From contig NZ_CP151650.1 of the NCBI RefSeq assembly GCF_038397775.1, positions 2,604,001-2,668,000 on the forward strand: DNA of 64,000 bases, read 5' to 3'. How positions within the stretch are numbered: position 1 is the first letter of the stretch; each line of letters opens with the position of its first letter. Source of the DNA: Pseudomonas sp. RC10. GTDB taxonomy: Bacteria > Pseudomonadota > Gammaproteobacteria > Pseudomonadales > Pseudomonadaceae. Made by a program: the position numbers and the translations under genes. This document shows, in pieces, positions 54,620 through 64,000 of the stretch. Under the pieces are notes generated by a model. The model was not told where the DNA came from. It was given only the letters and a program-made list of their open reading frames with translations, and did no database searches.

Positions 54620-57600
54620 TTAGGCAGATGTCGGGGTCAGGCGCTCGAACAGCGCTTCGATCGTATTGAAACGCTCCTCGGGACGTTCCATCGGCACCGT
54701 GAACTTGAACAGCGTGGCACCTTCGAATTTGTAGCGTTTCGGTTGGCCCTGAATCAGCTTGATCAGCGTCAAGGGTTCTACCGGCGTATCGGCGGCAAAT
54801 TCGATTCGTCCACCCTGAGGGCCGGCATCGACTTTCTTGATGCCCAACTGCTCGGCCTTGAGCTTGAGCGACGTCATGCGCACCAGGTTCTTGGTCGGCT
54901 CCGGCAGCAGACCGAAGCGGTCGATCATCTCCACTTGCAGGTCCTTCAGGCCTTCTTCGTCGGCGGCGTTGGCGATGCGCTTGTAGAGAATCAGCCGCGC
55001 ATGGACGTCCGGCAGGTAATCCTCTGGAATCAGCCCCGGCACCCGCAGGTTGACCTCCGGACCGCCACCCAGCGGCTGGTCCAGGTTCGGCTGCTCGCCC
55101 TTGCGGATCGACTTCACTGCGCGTTCGAGCATTTCCATATAGAGGGTGAAACCGACCGCCTGAATCTGCCCGCTCTGGCCTTCGCCCAGCAGCTCGCCCG
55201 CCCCACGGATTTCCAGGTCATTGGTGGCGAGCACAAAGCCCGCGCCGAGGTCCTGGGTGTTGGCGATGGCTTCCAGACGCTTCTCGGCGTCCGGCGTGAT
55301 CTGCTTGCGCGGCGGCGTCAGCAGGTAAGCGTAGGCCTGGTGGTGACTGCGACCGACCCGGCCGCGCAACTGGTGCAACTGGGCCAGACCGAACTTGTCA
55401 GCCCGTTCGATGATGATGGTGTTGGCGCTCGGCACGTCGATGCCGGTCTCGATGATGGTCGAGGCGATCAGCACGTTGAAACGCTTGTGATAGAAGTCGC
55501 TCATCACCTGTTCAAGATCGCGTTCGTGCATCTGCCCGTGACCGATGCCGATCCGCGCTTCCGGCACCAGTTCGGCGAGGTCGGCGGCGCATTTCTCGAT
55601 GGTCTTCACGTCGTTGTGCAGGTAGTACACCTGACCGCCGCGCAGCAGTTCACGCAACAGCGCTTCTTTCACCGTGGGCTTGTTCTGCTCCATGACGAAT
55701 GTGCGCACCGACAGACGTCGGGCGGGCGGGGTGGCGATGATCGACAGGTCGCGCATGCCGGCCACAGCCATGTTCAGGGTGCGCGGGATCGGCGTGGCGG
55801 TCAGGGTCAGAATGTCGACCTCGCTGCGCAGGGCCTTGAGCTGTTCTTTCTGGCGCACACCGAAACGGTGTTCTTCGTCGATGATCACCAGGCCCAGGTT
55901 CTTGATCTTGACGTCGTCCTGCAACAGCTTGTGGGTGCCGATGACGATGTCGATCTTGCCCTCGGCCAGGTCGGCCGCGGCGGCGTTGATTTCCTTGGCA
56001 GACTTGAAGCGGCTCATCACCTCGACCGTCACCGGCCAGTCGGCGAAGCGGTCGCGGAAACTGTTGTAGTGCTGCTGGGCGAGCAGGGTGGTCGGCACCA
56101 GAATCGCCACTTGCTTGCCGCCGTGTACGGCGATGAACGCCGCGCGCATGGCCACTTCGGTCTTGCCGAAACCCACGTCGCCACAGACCAGACGGTCCAT
56201 CGGTTTCGGCGCGAGCATGTCGTGGCGCACGGCTTCGATGGTGGTCTGCTGGTCTGGGGTCTCTTCGAACGGGAACCCGGCGCTGAACGTTTCGTAATCC
56301 AGCTTCGGATCGGCAAACGCATAACCTTCGCGGGCGGCGCGGCGAGCATAGATGTCGAGCAGTTCGGCGGCGACGTCGCGCACCTGTTCGGCGGCCTTGC
56401 GCTTGGCTTTCTGCCAGGCCTCGGAACCGAGGCGGTGCAACGGCGCGAGTTCGTCATCGCTGCCTGTGTAGCGGGCGATCAGGTGCAGGTTGGCCACCGG
56501 GACGTACAGCTTGGCGTCCTCGGCGTAGGCCAGCATCAGGAATTCGGCGACCTGATTTTCCACTTCCAGCGTCGCCAGCCCAAGGTAGCGGCCCACGCCG
56601 TGGTCGATGTGCACCACCGGCGCACCTTCGCGCAGCTCAGCGAGGTTTTTGATCACCGCATCGCTGGAGTGGCCGTCCATGCGCTTTTCGCGACGGCGGC
56701 GTTGCATGACCCGCTGACCGAACAGCGGGCTTTCGGCGACCAGCGCCAGGGCTGGCTGTTCAAGCACCAGACCCTCGTCCAGCGGCGCAATGGTGATCGC
56801 CAGCCGCTCTTTGCTGTCGACGAACTCCTGCCAGCTGTCGAGGTTTTTCGGCCGCAGTTTCAGGCGCTCCAGCAACTCCAGCAGCACCTCGCGACGACCG
56901 GCGGATTCGGCAGTGAACAGCACGCGACCGGGGAATTCGTCGAGGAAGGTCGAGAGTGCCGCAAGCGGCTGGCTGGCCTTGGCTTCAATGGCCAGATTCG
57001 GCAGTGCCAGCGCCGGAAAGCGTTCGCGACCGATGCCGGTTTCAACGTCGTCCTGGCTGGCGACCACGCGGGGCCAGCTTTTGAGGCGGGCAAAACAGTC
57101 TTCGACCGGCAAAAACAATTCAGCGGGCGGCAGCAGCGGACGGTCGGGGTCGACGCGGCGTTCTTCATAGCGGTTACGCACGTCCTTCCAGAAGGTTTCC
57201 GCCGCCGCTTCGATGCCCGGCAGCGAGAACACCTGCGTGTCCTGGGGCAGGTAGTCGAACAGCGTGGAAGTTTCTTCGAAGAACAGCGGGATGTAGTACT
57301 CGATGCCTGCCGGGGTGATGCCGCTGTTCAGGTCCTGGAAGATCGGGCTGCGGCGGAAATCGACGTCGAAGCGCTCGCGGAAACGGGCCTTGAAACGGGT
57401 GACCGCTTCTTTCTGCAGCGGGAATTCCTTGGCGGGCAGCAGACGCACCGAATCGACCTTGTCGATGGAGCGCTGGGTTTCCGGCTCGAAGGTGCGCAGG
57501 GTTTCGATTTCATCGTCGAACAGATCGATCCGGTAGGGCAGTTTGCTGCCCATGGGGAACAGGTCGATCAGCGCGCCGCGCACCGTGAACTCGCCGTGCT

Positions 57601-58072
57601 CGTAGACCGTGTCGACGTAGCGGTAACCGGTCGCTTCGAGCCGGGTGCGCATGGCTTCGACGTCGAGCTTCTGGCCGACGTCCAGCACCAGGCTGCTGCC
57701 CAGCAGGAACTTGGTCGGCGCCAGGCGGTGCAGGGCCGTGGTGATCGGCACCACCAGCACGCCATGCACCAGTTCCGGCAGCCGGTACAGGCTGGCGATG
57801 CGCTGGGAGATGATGTCCTGATGAGGCGAGAACAGATCGTAGGGCAGGGTTTCCCAGTCAGGGAAATGCAGCACCGGGAGATCGGGGGCGAAAAACTTCA
57901 GTTCCTGTTCCAGTCGCTCGGCACTTTGGCTGTCAGCGGTCAAAAGCAGGGTGAAGCGTTTCGCGGCGCTTGCAGCCTCGGCGATGGCCAGGCTTTGAGC
58001 GGCACCGGGCAGGTTGCCCCAATGTTGTTTGCCTGCGGCAGCAGGAAGAATCGGTAGGCGCAGAACGGGCAC
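54620..58072 (-). CDS. mfd: Transcription-repair coupling factor
   Basis: The 1150-residue protein removes RNA polymerase stalled at lesions and recruits UvrA. Domains in order: UvrB-like N-terminal part, the CarD-like RNA polymerase interaction domain (REGAPVVHIDHGVGRYLGL), a superfamily 2 translocase with Walker A GDVGFGKTEV and DEEHRFG, the TRG motif region (ATPIPRTLNMAVAGMRDLS) and the C-terminal TRCF domain. The length is normal. It starts with GTG. The gene is divergent from gap, as in other pseudomonads. Confidence 0.97.
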   Translation of the reverse strand: MPVLRLPILPAAAGKQHWGNLPGAAQSLAIAEAASAAKRFTLLLTADSQSAERLEQELKFFAPDLPVLHFPDWETLPYDLFSPHQDIISQRIASLYRLPELVHGVLVVPITTALHRLAPTKFLLGSSLVLDVGQKLDVEAMRTRLEATGYRYVDTVYEHGEFTVRGALIDLFPMGSKLPYRIDLFDDEIETLRTFEPETQRSIDKVDSVRLLPAKEFPLQKEAVTRFKARFRERFDVDFRRSPIFQDLNSGITPAGIEYYIPLFFEETSTLFDYLPQDTQVFSLPGIEAAAETFWKDVRNRYEERRVDPDRPLLPPAELFLPVEDCFARLKSWPRVVASQDDVETGIGRERFPALALPNLAIEAKASQPLAALSTFLDEFPGRVLFTAESAGRREVLLELLERLKLRPKNLDSWQEFVDSKERLAITIAPLDEGLVLEQPALALVAESPLFGQRVMQRRRREKRMDGHSSDAVIKNLAELREGAPVVHIDHGVGRYLGLATLEVENQVAEFLMLAYAEDAKLYVPVANLHLIARYTGSDDELAPLHRLGSEAWQKAKRKAAEQVRDVAAELLDIYARRAAREGYAFADPKLDYETFSAGFPFEETPDQQTTIEAVRHDMLAPKPMDRLVCGDVGFGKTEVAMRAAFIAVHGGKQVAILVPTTLLAQQHYNSFRDRFADWPVTVEVMSRFKSAKEINAAAADLAEGKIDIVIGTHKLLQDDVKIKNLGLVIIDEEHRFGVRQKEQLKALRSEVDILTLTATPIPRTLNMAVAGMRDLSIIATPPARRLSVRTFVMEQNKPTVKEALLRELLRGGQVYYLHNDVKTIEKCAADLAELVPEARIGIGHGQMHERDLEQVMSDFYHKRFNVLIASTIIETGIDVPSANTIIIERADKFGLAQLHQLRGRVGRSHHQAYAYLLTPPRKQITPDAEKRLEAIANTQDLGAGFVLATNDLEIRGAGELLGEGQSGQIQAVGFTLYMEMLERAVKSIRKGEQPNLDQPLGGGPEVNLRVPGLIPEDYLPDVHARLILYKRIANAADEEGLKDLQVEMIDRFGLLPEPTKNLVRMTSLKLKAEQLGIKKVDAGPQGGRIEFAADTPVEPLTLIKLIQGQPKRYKFEGATLFKFTVPMERPEERFNTIEALFERLTPTSA

Positions 58073-58256
58073 GGAAGATAAAGCTCCAGGCGTTGCGGCA
58101 AAGCCGGGGATTGTAACTAAATCGGGAATCCGCTGTCAGTTTTGTGCTCGCCGAATTATGTAGTGCCGGGGCCGTTCAAAACTCCGGATTGCTCATAAAC
58201 AAAGGCTTGGGCATAATGTAGTCCCTTTTTTCAGCCCCTACATGTGGAAGGTTCCC

Positions 58257-59705
58257 GTGACTCAGAAGCCCGACCAGTGTCTTGGTGAATGGATCGATCG
58301 TGAAGCGCTCGCCGAGGCGATGATCCCGCTTATCGGTCAGCTCTACCGCAATAACAATGTGGTGAGTTCGATCTATGGCCGCACCCTGATCAATCGTTCA
58401 GTGATTGCGATTCTCAAAGCACACCGCTTTGCGCGTCATCGTCAAGCCGACGCGACCGAGTTGTCCGTACACGAAACTTTCCCGCTCATCAAAGCGATGA
58501 GCGAGCTTAAACTGGGTGCCGCTTCGGTGGACCTGGGCAAGCTGGCCGTTAAATACAAGGCCGAAGCCAATGGCCGCACGGCCGAGCAGTTCGTCCGCGA
58601 AGAAATGGCTGAAATCGTTGGCCAACAGAATTCCGGCGACCGTAAGGGCACCGACGTCGTGCTGTACGGTTTCGGCCGTATCGGTCGTCTGCTGGCACGC
58701 ATCCTGATCGAAAAAACCGGTGGTGGCGACGGCCTGCGTCTGCGTGCCATCGTCGTGCGCAAAGGCGCCGAGAACGATCTGGTCAAGCGCGCCAGCCTGC
58801 TGCGCCGTGACTCGGTTCACGGCCCGTTCGACGGCACCATCACCATCGACGAAGCGAACAACACCATCAGTGCCAACGGCAACCTGATTCAAGTGATCTA
58901 CGCCAAGAGCCCGACCGAGGTGGACTACACCCAGTACGGCATCAAGGACGCACTGTTGGTGGACAACACCGGCGTATGGCGTGATGCCGACGGCCTGGGC
59001 CAGCACCTGCAATGCCCTGGCATCGACCGCGTCGTGCTGACCGCGCCGGGCAAAGGCAAGCTGAAGAACATCGTTCACGGCATCAACCACCAGCAGATCA
59101 CCGCCGATGACAAGATCATCTCGGCCGCGTCCTGCACCACCAACGCCATCGTGCCGGTCCTCAAGGCGATCAACGACAAGTTCGGTATCGTCAACGGTCA
59201 CGTTGAAACGGTTCACTCGTACACCAACGACCAGAACCTGATCGACAACTTCCACAAAGGCGATCGCCGTGGCCGTAGCGCCGCGCTGAACATGGTCATC
59301 ACCGAAACCGGCGCTGCCACCGCGGCTGCGAAGGCGCTGCCTGAGCTGGCCGGCAAGCTGACCGGCAACGCGATCCGTGTTCCGACGCCGAACGTGTCGA
59401 TGGCGATCCTGAACCTGAACCTGGGCACTGAAACGACCCGTGAAGAAGTCAACGAATACCTGCGCCACACCGCGCTGTATTCGGACCTGCACAAGCAGAT
59501 CGACTTCGTGGCGTCGCAGGAAGTGGTCTCCACCGACTTCGTCGGCTCGCGCCACGCCGGTGTGGTCGACGCCGAAGCTACCATCGTCAACGACAACCGC
59601 GTCGTGCTGTACGTCTGGTACGACAACGAATTCGGTTACAGCTGCCAGGTGGTTCGCGTGATGGAAGACATGGCCGGGGTCAACCCGCCTGCTTTCCCGA
59701 AGTAA
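58257..59705 (+). CDS. gap: Glyceraldehyde-3-phosphate dehydrogenase, long form
   Basis: The 482-residue enzyme has an extra N-terminal region of about 130 residues before the NAD-binding loop YGFGRIGRLLARIL (137-150), as in the long pseudomonad type next to mfd. The catalytic cysteine is C293 in SAASCTTNAIVP. It probably works in the gluconeogenic direction, but this is family inference. GTG was chosen as start because GGAAGG lies just upstream; an ATG five codons earlier is in frame. A strong terminator follows. Confidence 0.94.
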   Translation: MTQKPDQCLGEWIDREALAEAMIPLIGQLYRNNNVVSSIYGRTLINRSVIAILKAHRFARHRQADATELSVHETFPLIKAMSELKLGAASVDLGKLAVKYKAEANGRTAEQFVREEMAEIVGQQNSGDRKGTDVVLYGFGRIGRLLARILIEKTGGGDGLRLRAIVVRKGAENDLVKRASLLRRDSVHGPFDGTITIDEANNTISANGNLIQVIYAKSPTEVDYTQYGIKDALLVDNTGVWRDADGLGQHLQCPGIDRVVLTAPGKGKLKNIVHGINHQQITADDKIISAASCTTNAIVPVLKAINDKFGIVNGHVETVHSYTNDQNLIDNFHKGDRRGRSAALNMVITETGAATAAAKALPELAGKLTGNAIRVPTPNVSMAILNLNLGTETTREEVNEYLRHTALYSDLHKQIDFVASQEVVSTDFVGSRHAGVVDAEATIVNDNRVVLYVWYDNEFGYSCQVVRVMEDMAGVNPPAFPK

Positions 59706-59713
59706 GGTAGAAG

Positions 59714-59790
59714 CAGCGGCAAGCGGCAAGTTATAAGCTGCAAGCTGCTAAAGCGGCGACGAGTCACGAGTTGCAAGCCGCAAACCAACC
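59714..59790. repeat. AGCTTGCAGCTTG-type degenerate repeat
   Basis: GCAGCGGCAAGCGGCAAGTT then TATAAGCTGCAAGCTGC resembles the words near 40.0 kb and at 60.06 kb. Confidence 0.5.
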
Positions 59791-59833
59791 AAAAAACGCC
59801 ACGACCGGAGCACCCGGTCGTGGCGTTTTTGTT
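59791..59833 (+). terminator. Strong rho-independent terminator of gap
   Basis: The stem AAAACGCCACGACCGG pairs with CCGGTCGTGGCGTTTT across a short loop and is followed by T. The A-run on the other side suggests it is bidirectional. Confidence 0.93.
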
Positions 59834-59877
59834 TGCGGGGTTTAAGTCCGGCCAAATTCCGAGCCTCGGCGGATTCC

Positions 59878-59968
59878 CTGTGGGAGCGAATTCATTCGCG
59901 AAAAACGCGTCAGGCGGCAAAGGTGTATCGGCTGTAAGGCCCATCGCGAATGAATTCGCTCCCACAGG
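59878..59968. repeat. REP pair, family A
   Basis: CTGTGGGAGCGAATTCATTC faces TCGCGAATGAATTCGCTCCC between convergent gap and the transporter gene. Confidence 0.8.
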
Positions 59969-60026
59969 GGAGTGGTGTCAAAACAGATGTCGTCGGCGTT
60001 GCAGAAAAATGTTCATAGACCGCCCA

Positions 60027-60057
60027 ACAAAAAACGCCCTGAACCAGTCAGGGCGTT
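60027..60057 (-). terminator. Terminator of the MHS transporter gene
   Basis: The 11-bp stem AAACGCCCTGA/TCAGGGCGTTT is followed on the minus strand by a T-run. Confidence 0.85.
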
Positions 60058-60083
60058 TGCGTTTCCACTGCAGCTTGCAGCCT

Positions 60084-61373
60084 TTAGCTCGTGACCGCTT
60101 CCACGTGCGCATGACCGCCTTTGCGGAACAGCACCAGCGTGGCGATCAGGCCCAGCACGGCAGCGCCGCTCAACCAGATGCCGGGAGCTGCCTTGTTGTT
60201 CAGCTCATGGATCAGGTAGGTACAGGCCGCCGGGGTGAAGCCACCGAAGGTCGCGGTCGCCAGGCTGTAGGCCAGGGAGAAACCGGTGGTGCGCACTTCG
60301 ACGGGCATGATTTCGGTCAGGGAGACCACCATCGCGCCGTTGTAGGAGCCGTACAAGAAGGACAACCACAACTCGACCATCAGCAGGTTGCCGAAGCTCG
60401 GGTTGGCGGTCAGCCAGGACAGGGCAGGGTACGCCGTGACGATGGCCAGAATGGTCGCCGCCAGCAGCAGGGGTTTGCGACCGATCTTGTCAGACACCGC
60501 GCCCATCACCGGCAGCCAGATGAAGTTCGAGATACCGACGCAGACGGTCACCAACAGGCTGTCCAGGTCGGACAGGTGCAGTTCGTTTTTGCCGAAGGTT
60601 GGCGTGTACGCGGTGATCAGGTAGAACGACACGGTGGTCATGACCACCAGCGCCATGCCGGCGATGACGATACCGAAGTTCGAGCCAATGGACTTCATCA
60701 CTTCGCCCATGGTTGGACGGTGTTTGCGAGCACGGGCTTCGAACTCAGGGGTTTCTTCCAGCGAACGACGGATGATGAAGATCGCCGGAACGATCGCACA
60801 GCCCACGAGGAACGGCACACGCCAGCCCCATTGGCCCATCTCTTCCGGGCTCAGCCAGTGGTTGAGGCCAACACCCAAGAGGCCTGCGAACACCACCGCT
60901 GCCTGCTGGCTTGCGGACTGCCAGCTGACGAAGAAGCCTTTGCGGCCCGGCGTCGAGATCTCAGCCAGGTACACCGACACACCGCCCAGTTCCACACCAG
61001 CGGAGAAGCCTTGCAGCAGACGGCCGATCAACACCAGCAACGGCGCGGCAACGCCCAGCGTGGCGTAACCCGGTACGCAAGCGATCAGGATCGTACCCAT
61101 CGCCATCATGGCCAGGGTGATGATCAGACCTTTCTTACGGCCATGGTGGTCGATATAGGCGCCGAGGAAGATGGCACCCAGCGGGCGCATGAGGAAGCCT
61201 GCGCCGAAGGTGGCGAGCGACAGCATCAGGGATGCGAATTCGCTGTCGGCCGGGAAGAAGGTTTTGGCGATGGCTGTGGCGTAGAAGCCATAGACCATAA
61301 AGTCAAACATTTCAAGGAAGTTGCCGCTGACAACGCGAAAAATCGCTTTGCCTTTGCCTGTGGTCGAGGCCAT
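60084..61373 (-). CDS. MHS-family citrate-type proton symporter (MFS)
   Basis: The 429-residue transporter has 12 membrane segments and closely resembles enterobacterial CitA and tricarballylate carriers: [49 protein letters not shown] and SWQSASQQ. It should import citrate or another tricarboxylate with protons. No typical ribosome site is seen before the ATG (GAGTAATTCCAA). A terminator follows. No catabolic gene is adjacent, so the substrate rests on family likeness only. Confidence 0.87.
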   Translation of the reverse strand: MASTTGKGKAIFRVVSGNFLEMFDFMVYGFYATAIAKTFFPADSEFASLMLSLATFGAGFLMRPLGAIFLGAYIDHHGRKKGLIITLAMMAMGTILIACVPGYATLGVAAPLLVLIGRLLQGFSAGVELGGVSVYLAEISTPGRKGFFVSWQSASQQAAVVFAGLLGVGLNHWLSPEEMGQWGWRVPFLVGCAIVPAIFIIRRSLEETPEFEARARKHRPTMGEVMKSIGSNFGIVIAGMALVVMTTVSFYLITAYTPTFGKNELHLSDLDSLLVTVCVGISNFIWLPVMGAVSDKIGRKPLLLAATILAIVTAYPALSWLTANPSFGNLLMVELWLSFLYGSYNGAMVVSLTEIMPVEVRTTGFSLAYSLATATFGGFTPAACTYLIHELNNKAAPGIWLSGAAVLGLIATLVLFRKGGHAHVEAVTS

Positions 61374-61671
61374 TTGGAATTACTCACTTAGGCTGTCTAG
61401 CTGGGGGAAATCCGTTGTATTTGTACGTCCTCTGCCGCGCGGCACGGGCTTGGCCTCGCACTGCACAGATTTGTAACGATATGTGTAAAAGTGGCGGATG
61501 GCAATCAGAAGCCTTGCATCTGGCTTCTCGCATCACTGCCCTGAGCGGGCCATCGCACTATTTGTTTATGTCACCTCGTTGGCCCGTGTGCCTTTAACTC
61601 GCCTGATCTGTTCGGCCGTGCCCGCTGTTTACCTCGAAGGTCACGGCTCATTCTTGCGAGTTGAGTGCACA

Positions 61672-64000
61672 ATGACTGACAAATTTGACCTGATCGATCT
61701 GTTTTCCCGACGCCCCTCCCTGTCTGAGCAGGCCCGCGATTCGCTGAGGGCTGCCCTGACGTCTTACTTCCCTGACGTTCACCTCGACCCCGACGTGGCC
61801 GTCGTCACTGGACAGGCCGAAAACGGAGAAGCGAGGACTGCGACGCTGACCGCCTGTTTGCGGCGGTTTTTTGCCAGCGGCCAGACACCCCGCTGGAAGA
61901 ACGGGGCTGATGCGCTGGTCGTCGATCCAGCCTTCTCACTTGTCGCCGTTCCTGACGTCGACATGGAGGCGCTGGCCATCCTCGTCGACACGGTCTCTCT
62001 GGGTCTGCTCGATGATTTCACCGGGTCCTTGATCGCTTTTTGGGATCGTGCGGGTGCAGACGGCGCCACGCCCTGTACCCGCTTGGCGAATGCCTTGGCT
62101 CAGCGGCGCCCGGAAAACACTGACGCGAGCGTTTTCGAACAGCAGGCGCTGGCGATACTTGATGCGCAACTCGCCGATCTTCAGGCCATTCCCTCGCTTG
62201 GCCTGAATGACTTCGACGAGATCGAGCGCTACGTGGCCAAGACCACGGACATCCTGCCGTGGCTGAGCGACGCACAAGACGCCGCGATTGCCCGGCACCT
62301 GTCACGGATCGAGCAGGTGCCGGGCTGGTTGAGCCGTGCCTCGTCCGCCGACCGTCTCGATTTCAGCCGCCGACTCGCGGCTTTGGCGGTCGTGAACGCG
62401 CGAGCGGCGGGACGCTGCTGGGACGATGACGTGCCGCCGCTGCTCGATTACGCGCGCAAGACCCTGCAAGACCTGATGCGTGGCGATCACCCGGACGTCA
62501 CCTGGCTGACACTGGACGACGTCACGGTGCACATCGACAAGGTGGTAGCCGTCCCTGTGCCGTCGGCGGGGCAGTTCATTCCCATTGGCAGCATCGAACA
62601 TCAGCGCATGAGCGTGGCCCACTTTGCGTTGGGCAACCTGTGCAGTGTTCCCAGCGGCACGATCGTATTGTCGTTGCGCGATGGCGGACCGCTGCCGCGA
62701 TGGCTGACGATCGACTACCTTAAGCAGTTGGTGGTGCGGGCTGACATCGGCCGTGCGTATCCGACGTTGGTGCGTCAGTATTTGATGACTGACCCTGTAG
62801 AGGTGTCGCGACGGCAACGGCTGTTCGGCGACCAACTGCGTGTGCAACTGCCGCTGAAGGCGCTGGAGCAGAAACTCCGTGGCGAAGGTGGGCTGACGGA
62901 CGCGGGCTATCGGCGGGTCTGTTCGCTGTTTGGGCGTTCTGCTGCACACCTTGGCAGCGACACGGTGTTGCGCCCGCTGGCGTGGGTGGCGCAGCCGGGC
63001 GCCGTGGCGGATGACGTCTGCAACCAGTTCGTGATCGGTGCGTCGGATACCGCTGTGGGTCCGTTCGTGTTGTATCGACCCTTGGCGCCGATGCCGCTGA
63101 TGGAGTTTGCCACGTGGCTGGAACTGCGCAGTGCCATTGCCAGGACAGGCGAACTGCAAGACGACGCGCTCGTCTGGATGACCGATCATGGGCGGCAGCG
63201 CTACGCCAACGGCGGCTTCGATCAACCTCACATCGTCCGTTTCGGGCTGGGCTCCGATTTCACGCCGATCGAGAACCCCGCACCGGCGCAACTGGCGGTC
63301 GCCAACGTGGACGGTGACGTGCTCGTTGCCCTGTTCAATGCGAACGCCCGGGCGCTGGTGGAGCTCGCGGATCGCGACTCCGTATCCAATGCCGAAAGCC
63401 GCTGGGCCATGATTCAGCGGGCAGGCTGGCTCGGGCTGGACCTGGTGATGCCGTTTCTGTCGGGCGCGGTCGGCAACGCGTTGTGGCTCGTGCAGCTGAT
63501 GAGTGCCGTGGATCAAGTGCTGGTGGCGCGCAAGCGTGCGGTCGGTCACCCGGAGCGGCAAGCGTGGACGGCGCTGTTGCTGACGGTGTCCATGATGCTT
63601 ATGCACGAAGGATTCGTGCCCCGCCTGCGAACGCCCCGAGCCGAAGTCGCGGAGGGGGAGGCGACGCGGGCAGGGCATGGGCCCACCGAAGCGCCGGAGA
63701 CGGTGGTCGGCGAGTCGCAGGCGACTGTCCTGACACCCTTGCTGGATTTTTCCTGGTCCAGCGTGCGGCATCGGCTGACCCCGGCACAGGCCCGAGACCT
63801 TGAACGTCTGAAAGTCATGCCTGAGCCGGACTTGGGTGCGCTGTCGGCGGAACCGGGCAGGGAAGGCCTGTACTTGCACGACGGACAGTGGCACGCCCGG
63901 CTGGACAGCGGCGTGTACCGCGTGGCGTTCAGGGATGAAAACGTGCGAGTGATCGACCCTCGGTCCTCGGCAATCGTGGGTCCCAGGCTACGGCGCACAG
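61672..64000 (+). CDS. Large dermonecrotic-toxin-domain-like protein, C-terminus beyond the right edge
   Basis: The frame has 776 codons without a stop and runs off the right edge. I translated it line by line. It starts MTDKFDLIDLFSRRPSLSEQ. Blocks typical of large Pseudomonas proteins annotated as dermonecrotic toxin domain (DUF6543-like) include FIPIGSIEHQRMSVAHFALG, QLRVQLPLKALEQKLRGEGG, VLRPLAWVAQPGAVADD, GPFVLYRPLAPMPLMEF, LVELADRDSVSNAESRWAM and MPFLSGAVGNALWLVQLMSA, the last possibly membrane-active. No signal peptide is seen, and the ribosome site is weak. These are thought to be toxins with variable C-termini, but the effector end is not in view. Confidence 0.78.
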   Translation, partial: MTDKFDLIDLFSRRPSLSEQARDSLRAALTSYFPDVHLDPDVAVVTGQAENGEARTATLTACLRRFFASGQTPRWKNGADALVVDPAFSLVAVPDVDMEALAILVDTVSLGLLDDFTGSLIAFWDRAGADGATPCTRLANALAQRRPENTDASVFEQQALAILDAQLADLQAIPSLGLNDFDEIERYVAKTTDILPWLSDAQDAAIARHLSRIEQVPGWLSRASSADRLDFSRRLAALAVVNARAAGRCWDDDVPPLLDYARKTLQDLMRGDHPDVTWLTLDDVTVHIDKVVAVPVPSAGQFIPIGSIEHQRMSVAHFALGNLCSVPSGTIVLSLRDGGPLPRWLTIDYLKQLVVRADIGRAYPTLVRQYLMTDPVEVSRRQRLFGDQLRVQLPLKALEQKLRGEGGLTDAGYRRVCSLFGRSAAHLGSDTVLRPLAWVAQPGAVADDVCNQFVIGASDTAVGPFVLYRPLAPMPLMEFATWLELRSAIARTGELQDDALVWMTDHGRQRYANGGFDQPHIVRFGLGSDFTPIENPAPAQLAVANVDGDVLVALFNANARALVELADRDSVSNAESRWAMIQRAGWLGLDLVMPFLSGAVGNALWLVQLMSAVDQVLVARKRAVGHPERQAWTALLLTVSMMLMHEGFVPRLRTPRAEVAEGEATRAGHGPTEAPETVVGESQATVLTPLLDFSWSSVRHRLTPAQARDLERLKVMPEPDLGALSAEPGREGLYLHDGQWHARLDSGVYRVAFRDENVRVIDPRSSAIVGPRLRRT

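Noticed and set aside
62302..63894. A 530-codon open frame on the minus strand near the right edge
   Set aside because: Antisense to the open plus-strand frame that shows clear toxin-family blocks. The minus translation is low-complexity R/H/Q-rich.

Overview
The window is chromosomal DNA of a Pseudomonas, most likely of the fluorescens/syringae lineage. Genes are GC-rich and closely packed. The gene families point to this genus: a short CsrA/RsmE regulator, a DUF1652 protein, a LacI-type GntR with a GntP permease, the glcC-glcDEFG-glcB locus, an IclR-type HmgR beside hmgA-fahA, and the mfd-gap pair. Pseudomonas-type REP elements with the core GAGCGAATTCATTCGCGA recur at seven intergenic loci.

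Layout. 1-9 kb: a truncated membrane protein, a GNAT acetyltransferase, small unknown proteins, an AT-rich gene-poor stretch (about 3.2-4.2 kb), a flavoprotein monooxygenase-like gene, a ketopantoate-reductase-like gene, a secreted M20 peptidase, a DUF465 protein and csrA. 9.5-12.8 kb: the gluconate module gntT-gntK-gntR with three copies of one palindromic operator. 13.2-21.1 kb: glycolate/glyoxylate use, with glcDEF and glcG oxidising glycolate to glyoxylate, malate synthase G (glcB) consuming it, and the divergent regulator glcC with two FadR-type operators. 21.1-24.1 kb: an RHS gene related to the C component of Tc insecticidal toxins, ending in five eukaryote-type C2H2 zinc fingers. 24.2-29.8 kb: tyrosine catabolism (maiA, hpd, hmgR, hmgA, fahA) with two matching palindromes. 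30-34 kb: a GntP-type permease, RpiR regulator and D-aminoacylase operon. 34-47.5 kb: regulators, isonitrile hydratase, an NAPE-PLD-like hydrolase, a Rieske-type flavoprotein, a chemoreceptor, a sugar isomerase with a hexapeptide-repeat protein, and an AbrB-family protein with a divergent LysR regulator. 47.6-54 kb: a FAN1-like nuclease, an IS3-family element inserted in a repeat array, and a SWIM/SNF2 helicase. 54-61.4 kb: a CsiV-like protein, mfd, gap and a citrate-type MHS transporter. 61.7 kb to the right edge: the first 776 codons of a large protein resembling Pseudomonas dermonecrotic-toxin-domain proteins.

The most unusual object is the RHS gene. Its core keeps the residues expected for self-cleavage of the C-terminal cargo. 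The cargo is a repeat linker plus five C-X2-C-X12-H-X3-H fingers joined by TGEKP-like linkers, and no immunity gene lies downstream. I infer a translocated DNA-binding effector aimed at eukaryotic nuclei. A palindromic mobile element also sits in frame inside the same gene. All functions are read from sequence and family knowledge; no database search was run.
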